DNA of 64,000 nt from Cycas panzhihuaensis (lineage: Eukaryota; Cycadophyta), in NCBI GenBank assembly GCA_023213395.1, contig CM041465.1, positions 58,349,741 through 58,413,740 on the forward strand, written 5' to 3'. Both the position numbers and the translations under genes were made by a program. A model generated the notes under the pieces. The model saw only the letters and a list, made by a program, of their open reading frames with translations. It was not told the DNA's origin and made no database searches. Of this stretch, positions 11,880 to 21,691 are shown piece by piece; within the stretch, counting starts at the first letter, position 1, and every line of letters starts with the position of its first letter.

Positions 11880-12620
11880 TTGTCCACTCTCTCTTCTACA
11901 TTCTACCTTGAACCCCTCAAGGTCAAAGGAATATTAGATAAAACACCCCTAACCATTCTTGTTGATAGTGGTGCCTCACTTAATTTTATTAATATCTCCT
12001 TTGCTTAGTAACCAAACCTATATATTATTCCAAAAATAGGTTTCATTTGCTCTCTGCTATGATACCAAATACCCCATTATATAAGAATCATAAAGATCCT
12101 TTACATTCAAATAGGGACATATCATTTATGATTTCTATGCTCTTCTATTAGTGGACCAGATGCTATTTTAAGGGTCTAATGAGTATAAAATTTAGGTACC
12201 TATAGTACCAATAACTCTCCCACTGATTTATTTACACTTTTCAAATATCATCTTGAGAAAACATACAAGCTCCATGGCATTTCACCACCACTTAGTTATA
12301 AATAATATAAAAATATCTTAGGATTTATTGTCCATATTAATAATGTTAAAATATCTCTTTTGATACATCCCAACAATCTATAACTCTTCACCTTAGTTCA
12401 TAATATCCTTTATATTTTGTGTCTTAATGAAATGCCATCTACTACTTCCTACACTTTCCTTCCTATCCATAATAAAGAATGAGTTATCATTGGCACACTT
12501 GATAACATTCGAGCTCAACACAACATGTTTGAGTTCCTTGTCTAATGAGTTAGGTCTAAACATAAAGTAATAAAATGGAGACTAATAGTAGAGTTCATTT
12601 ATTAACTTTAATATAATTTT
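11880..12620 (+). pseudogene. Ty3/gypsy protease relic with possible chromodomain-like tail
   Basis: At about 11915-12000 the frame reads LEPLKVKGILDKTPLTIL followed by VDSGASLNFI, a retropepsin-like aspartic protease with its D-S-G catalytic triad intact. The next 400 bp is heavily interrupted. Between about 12400 and 12600 one frame includes EMPSTTSYTFLP, VIIGTLDNIR and FEFLV.W, which is reminiscent of the C-terminal chromodomain of chromoviruses; I hold that loosely. RT, RNase H and most of integrase are absent in the space between, so the gene has lost its enzymatic core. Confidence 0.55.
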
Positions 12621-12655
12621 AGCTTTGAGGACTTAATATCTCAAGGTAGGGGATA

Positions 12656-12991
12656 TATGACATAGCCATCCTAACTAGGGGACCTAATTACTAACACATG
12701 TGATTGTATGACATAATAATTAGTGCTAGCCCTCGAGTTACTTACTCCTATTAACAACATTCATGTAGAGAGGCCACTTTTATCTATGTAAGGCATCATA
12801 TAAGTAGAGTAAGGATCGTTTTATATTTGAGGTATTGTGTACTTAGCATACTATGGTAATATATTGGTCATCTTTGGTACTGCATTTTATAGTTAGTTCT
12901 CTTTGGTAATAAATGTTATCTTACTATATATTTATTCTATTTATTCTATCCTTGTCATATTTACAATGATTATTAGAACAAATACATCCCA
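12656..12991 (+). repeat. 3' LTR of 5.6-kb gypsy element
   Basis: Direct partner of 7425-7785. It begins TATGACATAGCC (TG of the 5' copy changed to TA) right after a purine-rich tract and ends ACATCCCA at 12991. Confidence 0.8.
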
Positions 12992-14134
12992 AAGGATAAT
13001 AAACCTATATACCTATTAATTTTTAATATAGAAAATTCTTTTGATGATCTTAGTAAATTATAATCTATATTGTAGGTTCTTGAAATGCTAAAGGTATAAT
13101 CTATTTATTTTAAAGAAGAAATAGATTCAACAAAAAAGTGACCAAGGGAGAAAGAGGCTTTCTTGATACTAACAAAGAGGTCTCAAACCAAATATTTAGA
13201 GCAATGTGGAGGGAAGAAAAACCTTATGATGAGTCTTAAAGGGAAGACCCCTATAACTAGAGAGAAATGGTTAGTTATTAAGGTTGACCATGAAGTCCCA
13301 AAGCCAAAGGAAACTCTAAACCTAAAGAAGAAGATATGGTTTACCATAAGATAGGGTTTGAAGAAAAAAACTATAAATGCAAAATAAGTTGAGACTTCTA
13401 TAAAGCAAAAGGAGAAAGATAAATTATGCACTTACATAGTGCTAATTATAATGGTAATCAAGTTGTTCATGCATTTATTGGAGGAGATAACCAAATTGCC
13501 ATTTAATTATAGAAGACCAATAATTAAGAAACTTGAATACAACCACTAAAAAATTCAACCAAGAATGTTAAGGATATAATAAGTGTACAAGTAGACCTTT
13601 ATCCTAATAAAACCGTAAAGTCTAATTCTATGGATTTAATAAGTTTATTGAACATATTTTGGATGAGGAATATCACTCAAACCAAAGGTTTTAGGAAAAT
13701 TTCTAAGTTGATAATATCATCATTTTAGTAAATATATAATAATTTTCCAGTAATGTCAACTATTCTAAATTTGGTGAGACCCAATTGGGTCTTATTTATA
13801 ATACTCTAAGGGAGGCTACTGATAACCAAGTGCATTACCCTAATGGGATAATATTTTCTTTTGACATGTCTCTAAAGGAGTTAGTAGTTGTCTAAACTAG
13901 GCTTGATATATTTATTTGTCCCTACTTAGAAATAAGTATCTTGGAGGTAATTGCCATGAATAATGTAATGATAACTATTGAAAAGTAGCAAGATCAAGAC
14001 CTAAGATATGCTGATATAACTATTACTACCAATACAAAAGTTTGGATATTTCTCTAGAACTTTTGGAATATCCCTAAGAATAACATGATGATTTGATACT
14101 TGTAATAAATGCCACTAATGTTTATTTAGATATA
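12992..14134. other. Unassigned target sequence left of the LINE fragment
   Basis: Short open frames around 13163-13431 lie on both strands and show no motif. A frame near 13770-13985 reads like decayed coding sequence (LREATDNQVHYPNG, MSLKELVVV) but I do not recognise it. The sequence continues at 16175 on the other side of the LINE insertion. Confidence 0.4.
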
Positions 14135-14154
14135 TTGTCTATAAAATTCTCCTT
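14135..14154. repeat. Target-site duplication of LINE fragment (left)
   Basis: TTGTCTATAAAATTCTCCTT occurs here and again, without mismatch, at 16155-16174. A 20-bp duplication bordering a poly(T) run (the minus-strand poly(A) tail) is the signature of target-primed reverse transcription. Confidence 0.9.
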
Positions 14155-14399
14155 TTTTTGGTAAGATAAAATGAATTAGAGTGGGTTTGAAATCAGTATC
14201 CCACAACCTAGTACATCAAAAAGTAAATCAGATGCCAATCCAAAGTTAACCATGACAACCCCACGGTTTAGGCGAGAGGACTAGAATGCTGGGACAAGCC
14301 CCATGGCTAGCTCCTACATATCATATCCTTGTCAACCAGAGCCAGAAGATCCCTAGGGAAATCACATCTCCACACTTGACTCCTCTTGTTCCTCACCCC

Positions 14400-14942
14400 C
14401 TAGTTTGCCAAAAAATCTGCTACTTTATTGCCTTCTCTCAAGGTGTGTCTTATACAGACATCTGACATTCCTTTAATGATCTCTTTGGCGTCTTTGATTA
14501 TGGCCTGAAACCTCCAGTCTGGAAGGGCCTCATCTTTTAACGAGTTTAAGACAACCTTAGAATCTCCCTCAATCACCAGCCCCTGAGATCCCCCTATGCA
14601 GGCTAGATCGAGGGCTTTAAGCATAGCATGCATTTCTGTATAGTTGTTAGTTTGGTTCTCATAATAATCTGCAAAGACCCAAATGGGAGAGCCTTTGCTA
14701 TCCCTACAGATTCCCCCTCCCTCGGCTTCTCCAGGGTTCCTTTTCGCTACCCCATCAAAATTAATTTTGATCCAGGGCTCAACCGGAGGGATCCATCTAG
14801 TACTTCTGGGCTTAGAAACCTCGAATTCAGGTTCTATGCCCCATTTGAGTATAATCCTACTTTCAGTCAGGGATATGCATTTTTCTTTAGCTTTTCTAAC
14901 ATTTTCTCTAATGTCCGAATAGATTCTGATATAGACGGCCAT
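14400..14942 (-). CDS. LINE ORF2 RNase H domain (RVT_3 type), open 180 codons
   Basis: This 180-codon open frame encodes a plant LINE RNase H domain, which would degrade RNA in RNA-DNA hybrids during retrotransposition. All four acidic catalytic positions are present: D in INFDGVAKRNPG, E in NNYTEMHAMLKAL, D in VIEGDSKVVL and D in the late EGNKVADFLAN motif. The frame lacks its natural start: it is the 3' part of ORF2, offset by a frameshift at a run of A residues near 14975 from the upstream frame at 15025-15960. Downstream about 250 bp of 3' UTR leads to the A tail. The fragment is almost certainly not expressed as a protein by itself; it is listed as open because the domain is uninterrupted. 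Confidence 0.75.
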   Translation of the reverse strand: MAVYIRIYSDIRENVRKAKEKCISLTESRIILKWGIEPEFEVSKPRSTRWIPPVEPWIKINFDGVAKRNPGEAEGGGICRDSKGSPIWVFADYYENQTNNYTEMHAMLKALDLACIGGSQGLVIEGDSKVVLNSLKDEALPDWRFQAIIKDAKEIIKGMSDVCIRHTLREGNKVADFLAN

Positions 14943-15024
14943 CTGGTCTTTCTCTTTTCCCTGGAAAATCCTATTGTTCCTTTTTTTTCCAGATATTCCA
15001 TGCCAGAATTAGGAGCGTATTCTT

Positions 15025-16005
15025 CTAGATGCGGCTCAGAGTATTACTTATGAATGGGCTTTGCCAAGCAAGCCAGAGGTTAGCTGTCCTTTGCGAGAAA
15101 GTCCAACATACTTCCAAGTTTCCAAGTAACAACCACCAAACTTCCTTTGTGAAAGGACACTCAAGGATGATGTGATCAATGGATTCCTTCCCTTTGCAGC
15201 ATAGCACACATATGTTAGCCAGCATGAAGCCTCGCTTTTGAAGGTTATCTACAGTGAGAATTTTATTCCTGAGACATGTCCACCAGAAGATAGCTATTTT
15301 CGGAATAAGGGGGAGCTTCCAAACACCTTCCAGCAATGGGTTTTTCTTGTCCCCTCTTTTCAGACATAAGTACTAGCAACCCTGTTGCACTGTGTATTCC
15401 CCTGTCGAACTAGAGGGCCACACCACCAAATCTTGCAAAGGAGTTCTGGGGATATAACTCTTCCCTAAGATCCTTTTTATTTTATTAAGAACCTCCTTCA
15501 GCCTGCCTATCCCATGAACATCCTCAAAATTCCTCCAGGTCCTACTACCTTCTCTCCCAGACCAATAGTCTTTAATCATATTGCCATATTGCCTAACGCA
15601 AGGTTCTATTAAAGGCACCAGGTCTGGGAACTCCTTCAGAGGCTTGTCACAGCACCACACGTCATCCCAAAATCTGATGGAATTACCATCACCCAGTCTC
15701 CATTTTAGGCCGTCCCTGATAGCTACCCATGCTTTGAGGATGCTCCTCCAGATGGTAGAGCCAGTTAATGAAACACTGCTATCCAAAAGGGAGCCCCCCT
15801 GAACATATTTTCTAGAAAGGATCCTCTCCCAAAGTCTCTCTCCACCTTTGAGTAATCTCCATCCTAGCTTTGCCCCAAGGGCAATATTGAAGAGAGGGAG
15901 CCTATGCAAATTGAGGCTACCAGCCCATTTCAGAGAGCAAACTTTGCTCCAACTCACCAAGTGAATCCTGTCTTTGTTTTCTGTCCCAGACCAGAGGAAT
16001 CTTTT
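15025..16005 (-). pseudogene. LINE ORF2 C-terminal region with zf-RVT domain
   Basis: One frame runs from about 16005 to 15025 with TAG stops near 15370 and 15022. It begins within the post-RT region (KRFLWSGTENKDRIHLVSW), aligning with the equivalent KRFLWSGLEEKNRIHLVSW of the LINE at 24500-30878. It continues through GLKWRLGDGNSIRFWDDVWC and ends with the zf-RVT domain: EGVWKLPLIPKIAIFWW, then CVLC, then a histidine and cysteine in IDHIILECPF. The zf-RVT C-C-H-C pattern is intact. RT catalytic motifs are absent because the element is truncated upstream. Confidence 0.85.
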
Positions 16006-16154
16006 CTGGAAAAAGGAGGTGACTCAGAGTTACTCAGCAACCTCTGAGGTTTGTATAAGTGCAAATACAATGCAGGTGCCTTGAACCCGAGCAGCCTTAC
16101 TTCATAAGCGCCTAACTAAGCCTCGGCCTCGCCAACTCAGCTCCTTGCCCCTCC
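16006..16154 (-). other. Non-LINE, tRNA-like GC-rich head fused to the LINE 5' end
   Basis: Homology to LINE ORF2 stops near 16005, yet the target duplication begins only at 16155, so about 145 bp of other sequence was inserted together with the LINE. On the minus strand it contains GGCTTAGTTAGG (16111-16122), like a tRNA A box, and GGTTCAAGGC (16078-16087), which fits the B-box pattern GWTCRANNC. The boxes are 23 nt apart, shorter than in a normal tRNA, and the stem pairings of a tRNA are not evident. A SINE or tRNA-derived RNA joined by template switching is the likeliest reading; another host transcript is possible. Confidence 0.4.
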
Positions 16155-16174
16155 TTGTCTATAAAATTCTCCTT
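16155..16174. repeat. Target-site duplication of LINE fragment (right)
   Basis: Perfect copy of the 20 bp at 14135-14154. It marks the 5' junction of the minus-strand LINE insertion including its foreign head. Confidence 0.9.
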
Positions 16175-17959
16175 ACTTACTATAGATCATTTCATTTATG
16201 CTTCTAATTTATTAATAAAGGACCTGCATTCCAGAATATAGGAAAAGAAAAAAATTAACACTATAGCTAAGATGATAATTGATGGAAATATATATGAAGT
16301 TTCATAAGAAACAACATTCTTTATTCAAGAAATTATAAAATATTTTTAGCAACATACATAACACAACTATCATCTCAACTTTAGGCTCTTAAAAAAGAAC
16401 ATATAAATTTTTCCAATGTTATAAACCTTGGTTAAAGGATTTTTAATAAAAGGTATAGAAAGAGAAAAGGATACTATATCTTCATGAAGAGTCATATTTC
16501 ATCACTTTAAATATTCTTTGGATGTAATGTTCAAACATTGGAATGTCTTGGTGCACTCTTTAAGCCTCTTATAAGTTTAGTTCTTCATTCTAATAATGGC
16601 TTGATGAATTAACATGTAGATGAACAATGGTGATTCATAACTTGGGGGAAGTTCAAGGTCCATTATTACTAGCCTAAAGATAGCAAGACCATAAGACCAT
16701 TATAAATTTATAGTCTTAGATTCAACTGATTTAGGCTAAAATGAAGGAATTTGCATGAATGTTTTTAGAGACTTGACCCCAAATCATCTCACTTCAGCCA
16801 TGACTCAAGGAATCTTAGAATAGTACTTATTATTTGAGTGACTAATTATAATTTGGGATTTAATTGGCCTTTAACATTTCTAATACTAAAGAAATGAAGG
16901 AACTACAAAATTTTATTTTAACATCTAAAAGGCATCTTTAGACAATTTTAAAATCTATAGATGAAGTGAAGCAACTATGGGATGACTCTAAATTTTCTAG
17001 TCTAGAAAATGCTCTTCCTCCAACTCCTAAGACTTTTTTTTCTCTTTTGATAAATCCTTTCTTCTTGTAAATTTGTAATATATATATAGGATTTTTATCC
17101 AAAAGAGATGTTGGCTATGTATTCTAGGACATAATACTACTAAGTTTCAAAGAGATGTTGGTCAATTATGTCAATGCCACGATTTTATGGTTTTATCGAA
17201 GTTTTATTATATTGATGTTTTCTAGTTTTTATGACTGTGTCGATGTTAATGTTATTTACTTATGTTATCTTTGTCAATGTTGACCTTTAAACTTGGTTGT
17301 AAGTAGGTAAGGTTGATGGTTGAATTAGATTTTGTTGATATATGATAAAGATTTTAATTTATTATAAAGTTTATTTCATTGTTATTTTGGTAAATATCTG
17401 AAGAGTTATTACTATAAATAGGTTGTAGAGTAAGAAAAATAATATAAATCCTTTTATTTATACCCTTATGCCATGGATTTATTATAATTATTAGCGTTTG
17501 TTAATATTATGTACCTTTTTTAATGTAGTTAGTGAGTGAAATTCCATTAATAAGATGGGACTTAAAATTAATAAAAGAAAATTAGTGGATGATATATGGT
17601 ATAATACTTAAGTGGATGCTTTTGTTTATTTTATGATAACATGATGTAATGCTGAATGGTTATATGAGTAAATTAGTGTTTAACACTCATCCCTTTAGGG
17701 TTAGCTTAAATTCATTTATGAGGGAATGGTTCACATAATTAGGCACTAAGATTGGGGCCATTATAATTCCCAACTAGTTATGCAAACTATTTTTAAGAGA
17801 CAAGATAATATTAGACACATATTTTAAGAAGGAGAACCCTAACCTAGTCAGGGTACTATGTCCTTAGAATTTGGCTTGATTCATTTCACACCTATAGGGG
17901 CAGGTTACTATGGTCACATCAATGTCCTTAGTGACCCTGAGTTCAATGATAAAGAATAG
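16175..17959. other. Unassigned AT-rich sequence
   Basis: Continuation of the LINE target. I see no recognisable domain, LTR terminus or RNA gene. The stretch 17640-17950 may belong to the copia element to the right, but integrase similarity fades before it. Confidence 0.4.
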
Positions 17960-18626
17960 CTTGTATACACCATTTATATAATTAGCCACATTTAGGGACA
18001 AGTGGAGGATTATGTTAAGGTTGAATGTAAGTCATTGATAAAAGTAACAAAATAATTGCTTCTAGAGTACGATAATATTTGGAAGGGGCCACAAATGTCT
18101 TAGTGTATAAGTTTAAGTGAGACTTTTACTTGAAATGATGTTTGATATGGGAATGGATCTATGTGTTTTTTAATATTACATAAGCTTCACAAACACCATA
18201 GACAATAGATAGGGGTAGAAGCCCATGTATCATATCATGCTGATTTAGATATTGTAGTTTGTCATAGCTTGTATGGCCAGACCAAGCATGGAACAGCTTG
18301 CTGACTGGGTCATATTTAGCTATAAAGGTACTAAAAGATTTAGTTTTATATTGTTATAAATTTGTTAGGTTGTACAGATCTATTTTAATGTCAATAGGCC
18401 CTAAAGTAATAGTTTTGAATCTATTGAAAGGTTGTTTAATAATAAATTTATCTTTCCAGAATTTGATAACAAGGTCTTTTTTAAAAATTTGATAAATAAA
18501 TAAGAGATTACGAAGTAAGCCCAAAACATAGAATACATCTTTGATTGAACTATCTTTGAATATAACATCATTAGTACCTTAGACTTTCAATTGAGAACCA
18601 CTTCCGAAAGAGATTTCCTCTTCAGA
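17960..18626 (-). pseudogene. Copia protease end, GAG-pre-integrase and integrase start
   Basis: On the minus strand, right to left, the sequence first completes the protease region interrupted at 18627 (SEEEISFGSGSQLKV, then GTNDVIFKDSSIKDVFYV). Next is the GAG-pre-integrase block LFHAWSGHTSYDKLQYL with MIHGLLPLSIVYGVCEA near 18260-18170, and then the integrase start (PFPYQTSFQVKVSLKLIH, DICGPFQ, SNYFVTFIND) near 18130-18000. The first catalytic aspartate region H(T)DICGP has a stop at the preceding codon. Similarity ends near 17960. The reading order across the inserted element at 18632-20564 is continuous with the protease at 20570-20645, which shows the insertion hit a pre-existing pol gene. 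Confidence 0.75.
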
Positions 18627-18631
18627 ATTAA
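18627..18631. repeat. Target-site duplication ATTAA (left)
   Basis: ATTAA at 18627-18631 immediately precedes the 5' LTR of the inserted element and recurs at 20565-20569 directly after its 3' LTR. Five bases is the expected duplication length for LTR retrotransposons. Confidence 0.8.
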
Positions 18632-18780
18632 TGTTAAGATCCTCTATTATATGAGGTTATTATTATTGTAATTATCCCGTATGCATAAGTCTAAGAGATG
18701 GGTATCCTTAATAGCCCTAGATATATGTATATAATATATAAGTGGGATCATCATTGTGTATTTATAATCTTATATTAATG
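18632..18780 (+). repeat. 5' LTR (truncated) of gag-bearing element
   Basis: Matches 20318-20470 through CATAAGTCTAAGAGATG, GTATCCTTAATAGC and AAGTGGGATCATCATT; similarity ends near 18780, so the 3' part of this LTR has been lost or replaced. Confidence 0.8.
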
Positions 18781-19499
18781 AACAAATGTTGAAATTCTAG
18801 GGAATATATTATGAAGCTATTTGAGAGAATAAATCATTGAAATTTGAGAGAATAAACATTGAAATTTCTAAAAAATAATGAAAAATTTAAGATGAAATGG
18901 CTCATTCTATAAATTTTGAGTGGTCTCACTATAAATTTTGGGGTGAAAGTATAAAAATTATAACAAAATTAATTTTGGTCTACCTTTTCTGTCACCGTAT
19001 TTCTGGGTAGATTTGCTACCTCAACTTCAAAGAGCCAAAATTTTAGCTATAAGTATCCAAATGAACTTATTTTTTTTAAAAATTCTATGCATTTTTTAAT
19101 TTACTTTTTAATAGAAATAGTTTGAGGTTGATCAGAGTTCAAAGTAGAAAGTTATTAGCATTTTACTAGTAAGTACTATTGTAGTCTCTAGAAACCCTAA
19201 TAGTAAATTTCTTAAAAAGGTTATAACTTTTGATCAATATATCAAAATTTAATTTTATCATAACCATTGAAATTCCATTTCGGAGGCCATCATTTTAATC
19301 TATATTTTATGTACTTTTGAGCTATATTTTTTTAGAGATAAAATTTTTAACTTTAAATGTTTTATATTATACTTGTCTTGGTCGTTCAGACTTTGGTCAC
19401 AAAACCATTATTCTTGAGGCATAATCTATATTTTTGTATCAAAATTAGGGGATAAAAAGCTATAGACACCTCTAATCTCTCCTATATCCATATTATCAT

Positions 19500-20240
19500 G
19501 GTTATAGAAAGGCCCATACCATGTATCTTTAATGGAGATGAGACTCTTTCTACAAATAACTGGGTTAAAGACATGGTTACTTATTTAAAGTCACTTGATG
19601 ATAACTATATAGACAATAAAGAGATGACTAAAATAGCCTTATTGTATCTACAAGGAGAAGCTTAACTTTAGTTTAAGGAGTGGTATATCATACGTGATCT
19701 ATTTAATTCATTTTTATAGCTAAAACGAACTATATATTTTAAATACAATACTTCTTAGTGGAAATAGATGCAAAACCTTGAGCAAGACAGACAAGAAGCT
19801 CATTAAATAATTGAGATGTATAATTGAAAGGTAGGAAAAGGAATTCTCCTCACTCCATAAAGTCAAGAGTAAAGGAAATATGATGAGGAAGAAAATGAAT
19901 GTCAAGAGCAAATAATATAAGTTGTTTTCCATCCCACATCACCAGTTGGGTCCAAGGACAAGGAAGAGAAGGCATCACCAATAGTTGAAAGACTAACTAA
20001 AGTGGAACCATATTAGCATCCACATTATCAAGAGGCCCAACACAAAAAAACTTATCAGGCAAGGCACTCATCAACTATAAACACCAGGCAAGCACAATAT
20101 TTAAGCTTAAGGTTTCAACATTACAGATATCCAGGGTATATTAGAGGATATCTAGCGTGTATTAAAATTAAATTAGGATGGATAGATCCCTATTCTATGC
20201 ACAACGTTTCTAATAACCTTCGCAAGATCTATCAATTAAA
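19500..20240 (+). pseudogene. Gag-like frame of the short LTR element
   Basis: The frame starts MVIERPIPCIFNGDETLSTN near 19499, followed by WVKDMVTYLKSLDDNYIDN and KMALLYLQGEA-like text (TKIALLYLQGEA), typical of the start of a Ty3/gypsy retrotransposon Gag (Retrotrans_gag) domain. Later parts contain KDKEEKASPIVERLTKVEP and a basic, Tyr/Arg-rich tail before the polypurine tract. Stops interrupt it at about 19665 and later. No zinc knuckle C..C....H....C is recognisable. Gag would package the element RNA; with no protease or RT encoded, this copy was presumably mobilised in trans. Confidence 0.6.
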
Positions 20241-20317
20241 TAATAATAATAGGAGGTGATCACATATATCATTAAATCATAATGCTTTGAGGGTGAACTA
20301 TTTTAGAAAGGAGGGCA

Positions 20318-20564
20318 TGTTATGATCCTATACCATATGAGGTTACTCTTACTGTAATTATCTCATATACATAAGTCTAAGAGATGAGTATCCTTAATAG
20401 CTCCATATATATGTATGTAATGTATAAGTGGGATCATCATTATGTATTTGTAATCTTATATTAATAAAAGTTCTTTGAAACTTCATCTCTTTCTTTACCT
20501 TTTCTCTATCATTTTTTATTTCTATTTCTCTATGTTTATTGATTACAAGAATAGGTTCATAACA
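20318..20564 (+). repeat. 3' LTR of gag-bearing element
   Basis: Complete 247-bp LTR with TG...CA ends and short inverted termini (TGTTATGA / TTCATAACA), a polypurine tract immediately upstream and the ATTAA duplication immediately downstream. Confidence 0.9.
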
Positions 20565-20569
20565 ATTAA

Positions 20570-21691
20570 GAGGGGTTGAGAGGTAGTTAAGTATTCTTGG
20601 TGGCCCATCATATGATGGGATGCACCAAAATCTAAGATCCACAAAGGTGATTATGAAGTAGGGGTAGAAAATGCTATTATGCTGGTAGTTAAAAAATGCT
20701 TAGGGTTATGGCATCATGATTGGATCCCTTAAGAAGCTTTCCAAGCTTCAGAAGCAATTCTATTTCTACAAATGTCTATTATATGCCCCTTTTTGTAGAA
20801 GTAGGCACAATTGACATTTTGATTAGGGTTAAAGTTGAAAATATTCCATTTTTGGAATGATTTTTTAGAAGTATTCTTACTTTTTGGTTATCTAGAGTAC
20901 TTAGTATTTTGATTAAAGTTATTTGAAGAAGAACCTTTATGAGGTTTTTAGAATTTAGGGTAATTATTGTAATTATTTTGATAGTTATTTTGGTTTTTGG
21001 ATTTGTTTAGTAGCTTGGACTTGGAAATAAGAACCTAGGAAGGATCTTATAATTTTTTAGTCTAAATTGATATTTTCTAATATTCAATCTATTAATTTGT
21101 TAATTAATTAAAAGTTATTAAAGGGTATCTGACCTATTACCTAGTAGATTTAAAGTAATTAAATTGTTTAGGAAGTTTATTGATAGCTAGATAGATGAGT
21201 GTATCATCTTCTTTTGCATGTGTGATAGTTACAACTTTGTCACCTACTTTTATTGAATATTTTATACAATTTCATAGGTCTTTGTTAATGAGTTGAAGTT
21301 TTGATAAGAAATCCTTAACTTTGGAGAAATCTTTATAGTTTAAATCATATATTTGTTGTTCAAGAATGACTAACTATTGTACATTAACCTTGTCATATTT
21401 CTCCTTAAGTGTGTTCTAGATAAAGGCAAAATTATTTATTTCACAGAAATGCCCGCTTATGTCTAGCGAGAGAGAGGTTAGGATGGTGCTTAGGGTTTTA
21501 TCATAGTTTATCAGATGTACCATATAGGCTTCTAATTTAGTGTTAGTGGGTTTTATAAACTCTCCTTTAACATATCACTAGAGCTTTTGTTACTTAAGTT
21601 GATGGGATATTTTAGTTTTCTAATTAGTATAATTAGAGCCAGTTAACATTGGAATTGAAATACAAGAGGTTGTCGCTAGCATGAGTACCAT
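20570..21691 (-). pseudogene. Copia gag, zinc knuckle and protease start
   Basis: From ATG at 21691 on the minus strand the frame shows the copia Gag pattern: MLTGSNY near 21650, EAYMVHLINYDKTLSTILTS, a block HFCEINNFAFI.NTLKEKYD near 21440, LEQQIYDLNYKDFSKVKDFL near 21350, and DTLIYLAINKLPKQF near 21200. A CCHC knuckle follows near 20820-20767 (CAYFYKKGHIIDIC, with the second Cys changed to F). The protease motif WILDFGASHHMMGH lies near 20641-20600, with the catalytic D-S-G read as D-F-G. The frame is then cut by the ATTAA-flanked insertion and resumes at 18626. Stops and frameshifts are moderate. Confidence 0.8.

Larger units (their letters stand above)
7425..12991 (+). mobile_element. Internally deleted Ty3/gypsy LTR retrotransposon
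   Basis: Two direct repeats (7425-7785 and 12656-12991) flank 4.9 kb. A degraded PBS-like tggtatcaaat lies 2 bp after the 5' LTR (7788-7798), and a purine tract gtaggggata precedes the 3' LTR, giving plus-strand orientation. A protease relic lies near the 3' end. No convincing RT core is seen, and only about 0.4 kb separates protease from a possible chromodomain-like tail. The pol gene therefore appears largely deleted, while the 5' interior is long and unassigned. Flanking 5-mers (atggt left, aagga right) do not match, so the target duplication is lost or the ends are slightly misplaced. Confidence 0.7.
14155..16154 (-). mobile_element. 5'-truncated LINE (plant L1 type) with foreign 5' head
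   Basis: The body lies between perfect 20-bp target duplications. On the minus strand it runs from a GC-rich head of about 145 bp that is not LINE sequence, through the C-terminal part of ORF2 (post-RT region, zf-RVT zinc-binding domain, RNase H), to a short A tail (poly T at about 14153-14159). Only about two in-frame TAG codons and one frameshift at an A-run near 14975 break about 1.6 kb of coding sequence, so this is one of the least decayed objects in the window. It is a different subfamily from the LINE at 24500-30878: the coding parts align but the 3' ends do not. Confidence 0.9.
18632..20564 (+). mobile_element. Short gag-bearing nonautonomous LTR retrotransposon
   Basis: This 1.93-kb element is bounded by 5-bp ATTAA duplications. 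Its 3' LTR (20318-20564, 247 bp) runs TGTTATGATCC to TTCATAACA and follows a polypurine tract agaaaggagggca. The 5' LTR begins TGTTAAGATCC and matches for about 150 bp (18632-18780) before diverging. The interior holds a leader and one broken Gag-like frame and has no room for pol, so it would have relied on enzymes from another element. It sits inside the protease of a minus-strand copia element. Confidence 0.85.

Noticed and set aside
16078-16122. Possible functional tRNA gene
   Set aside because: A- and B-box-like motifs are present but too close together, and acceptor, anticodon and T stems cannot be formed convincingly; better explained as a tRNA-derived head of a chimeric retrotransposon.
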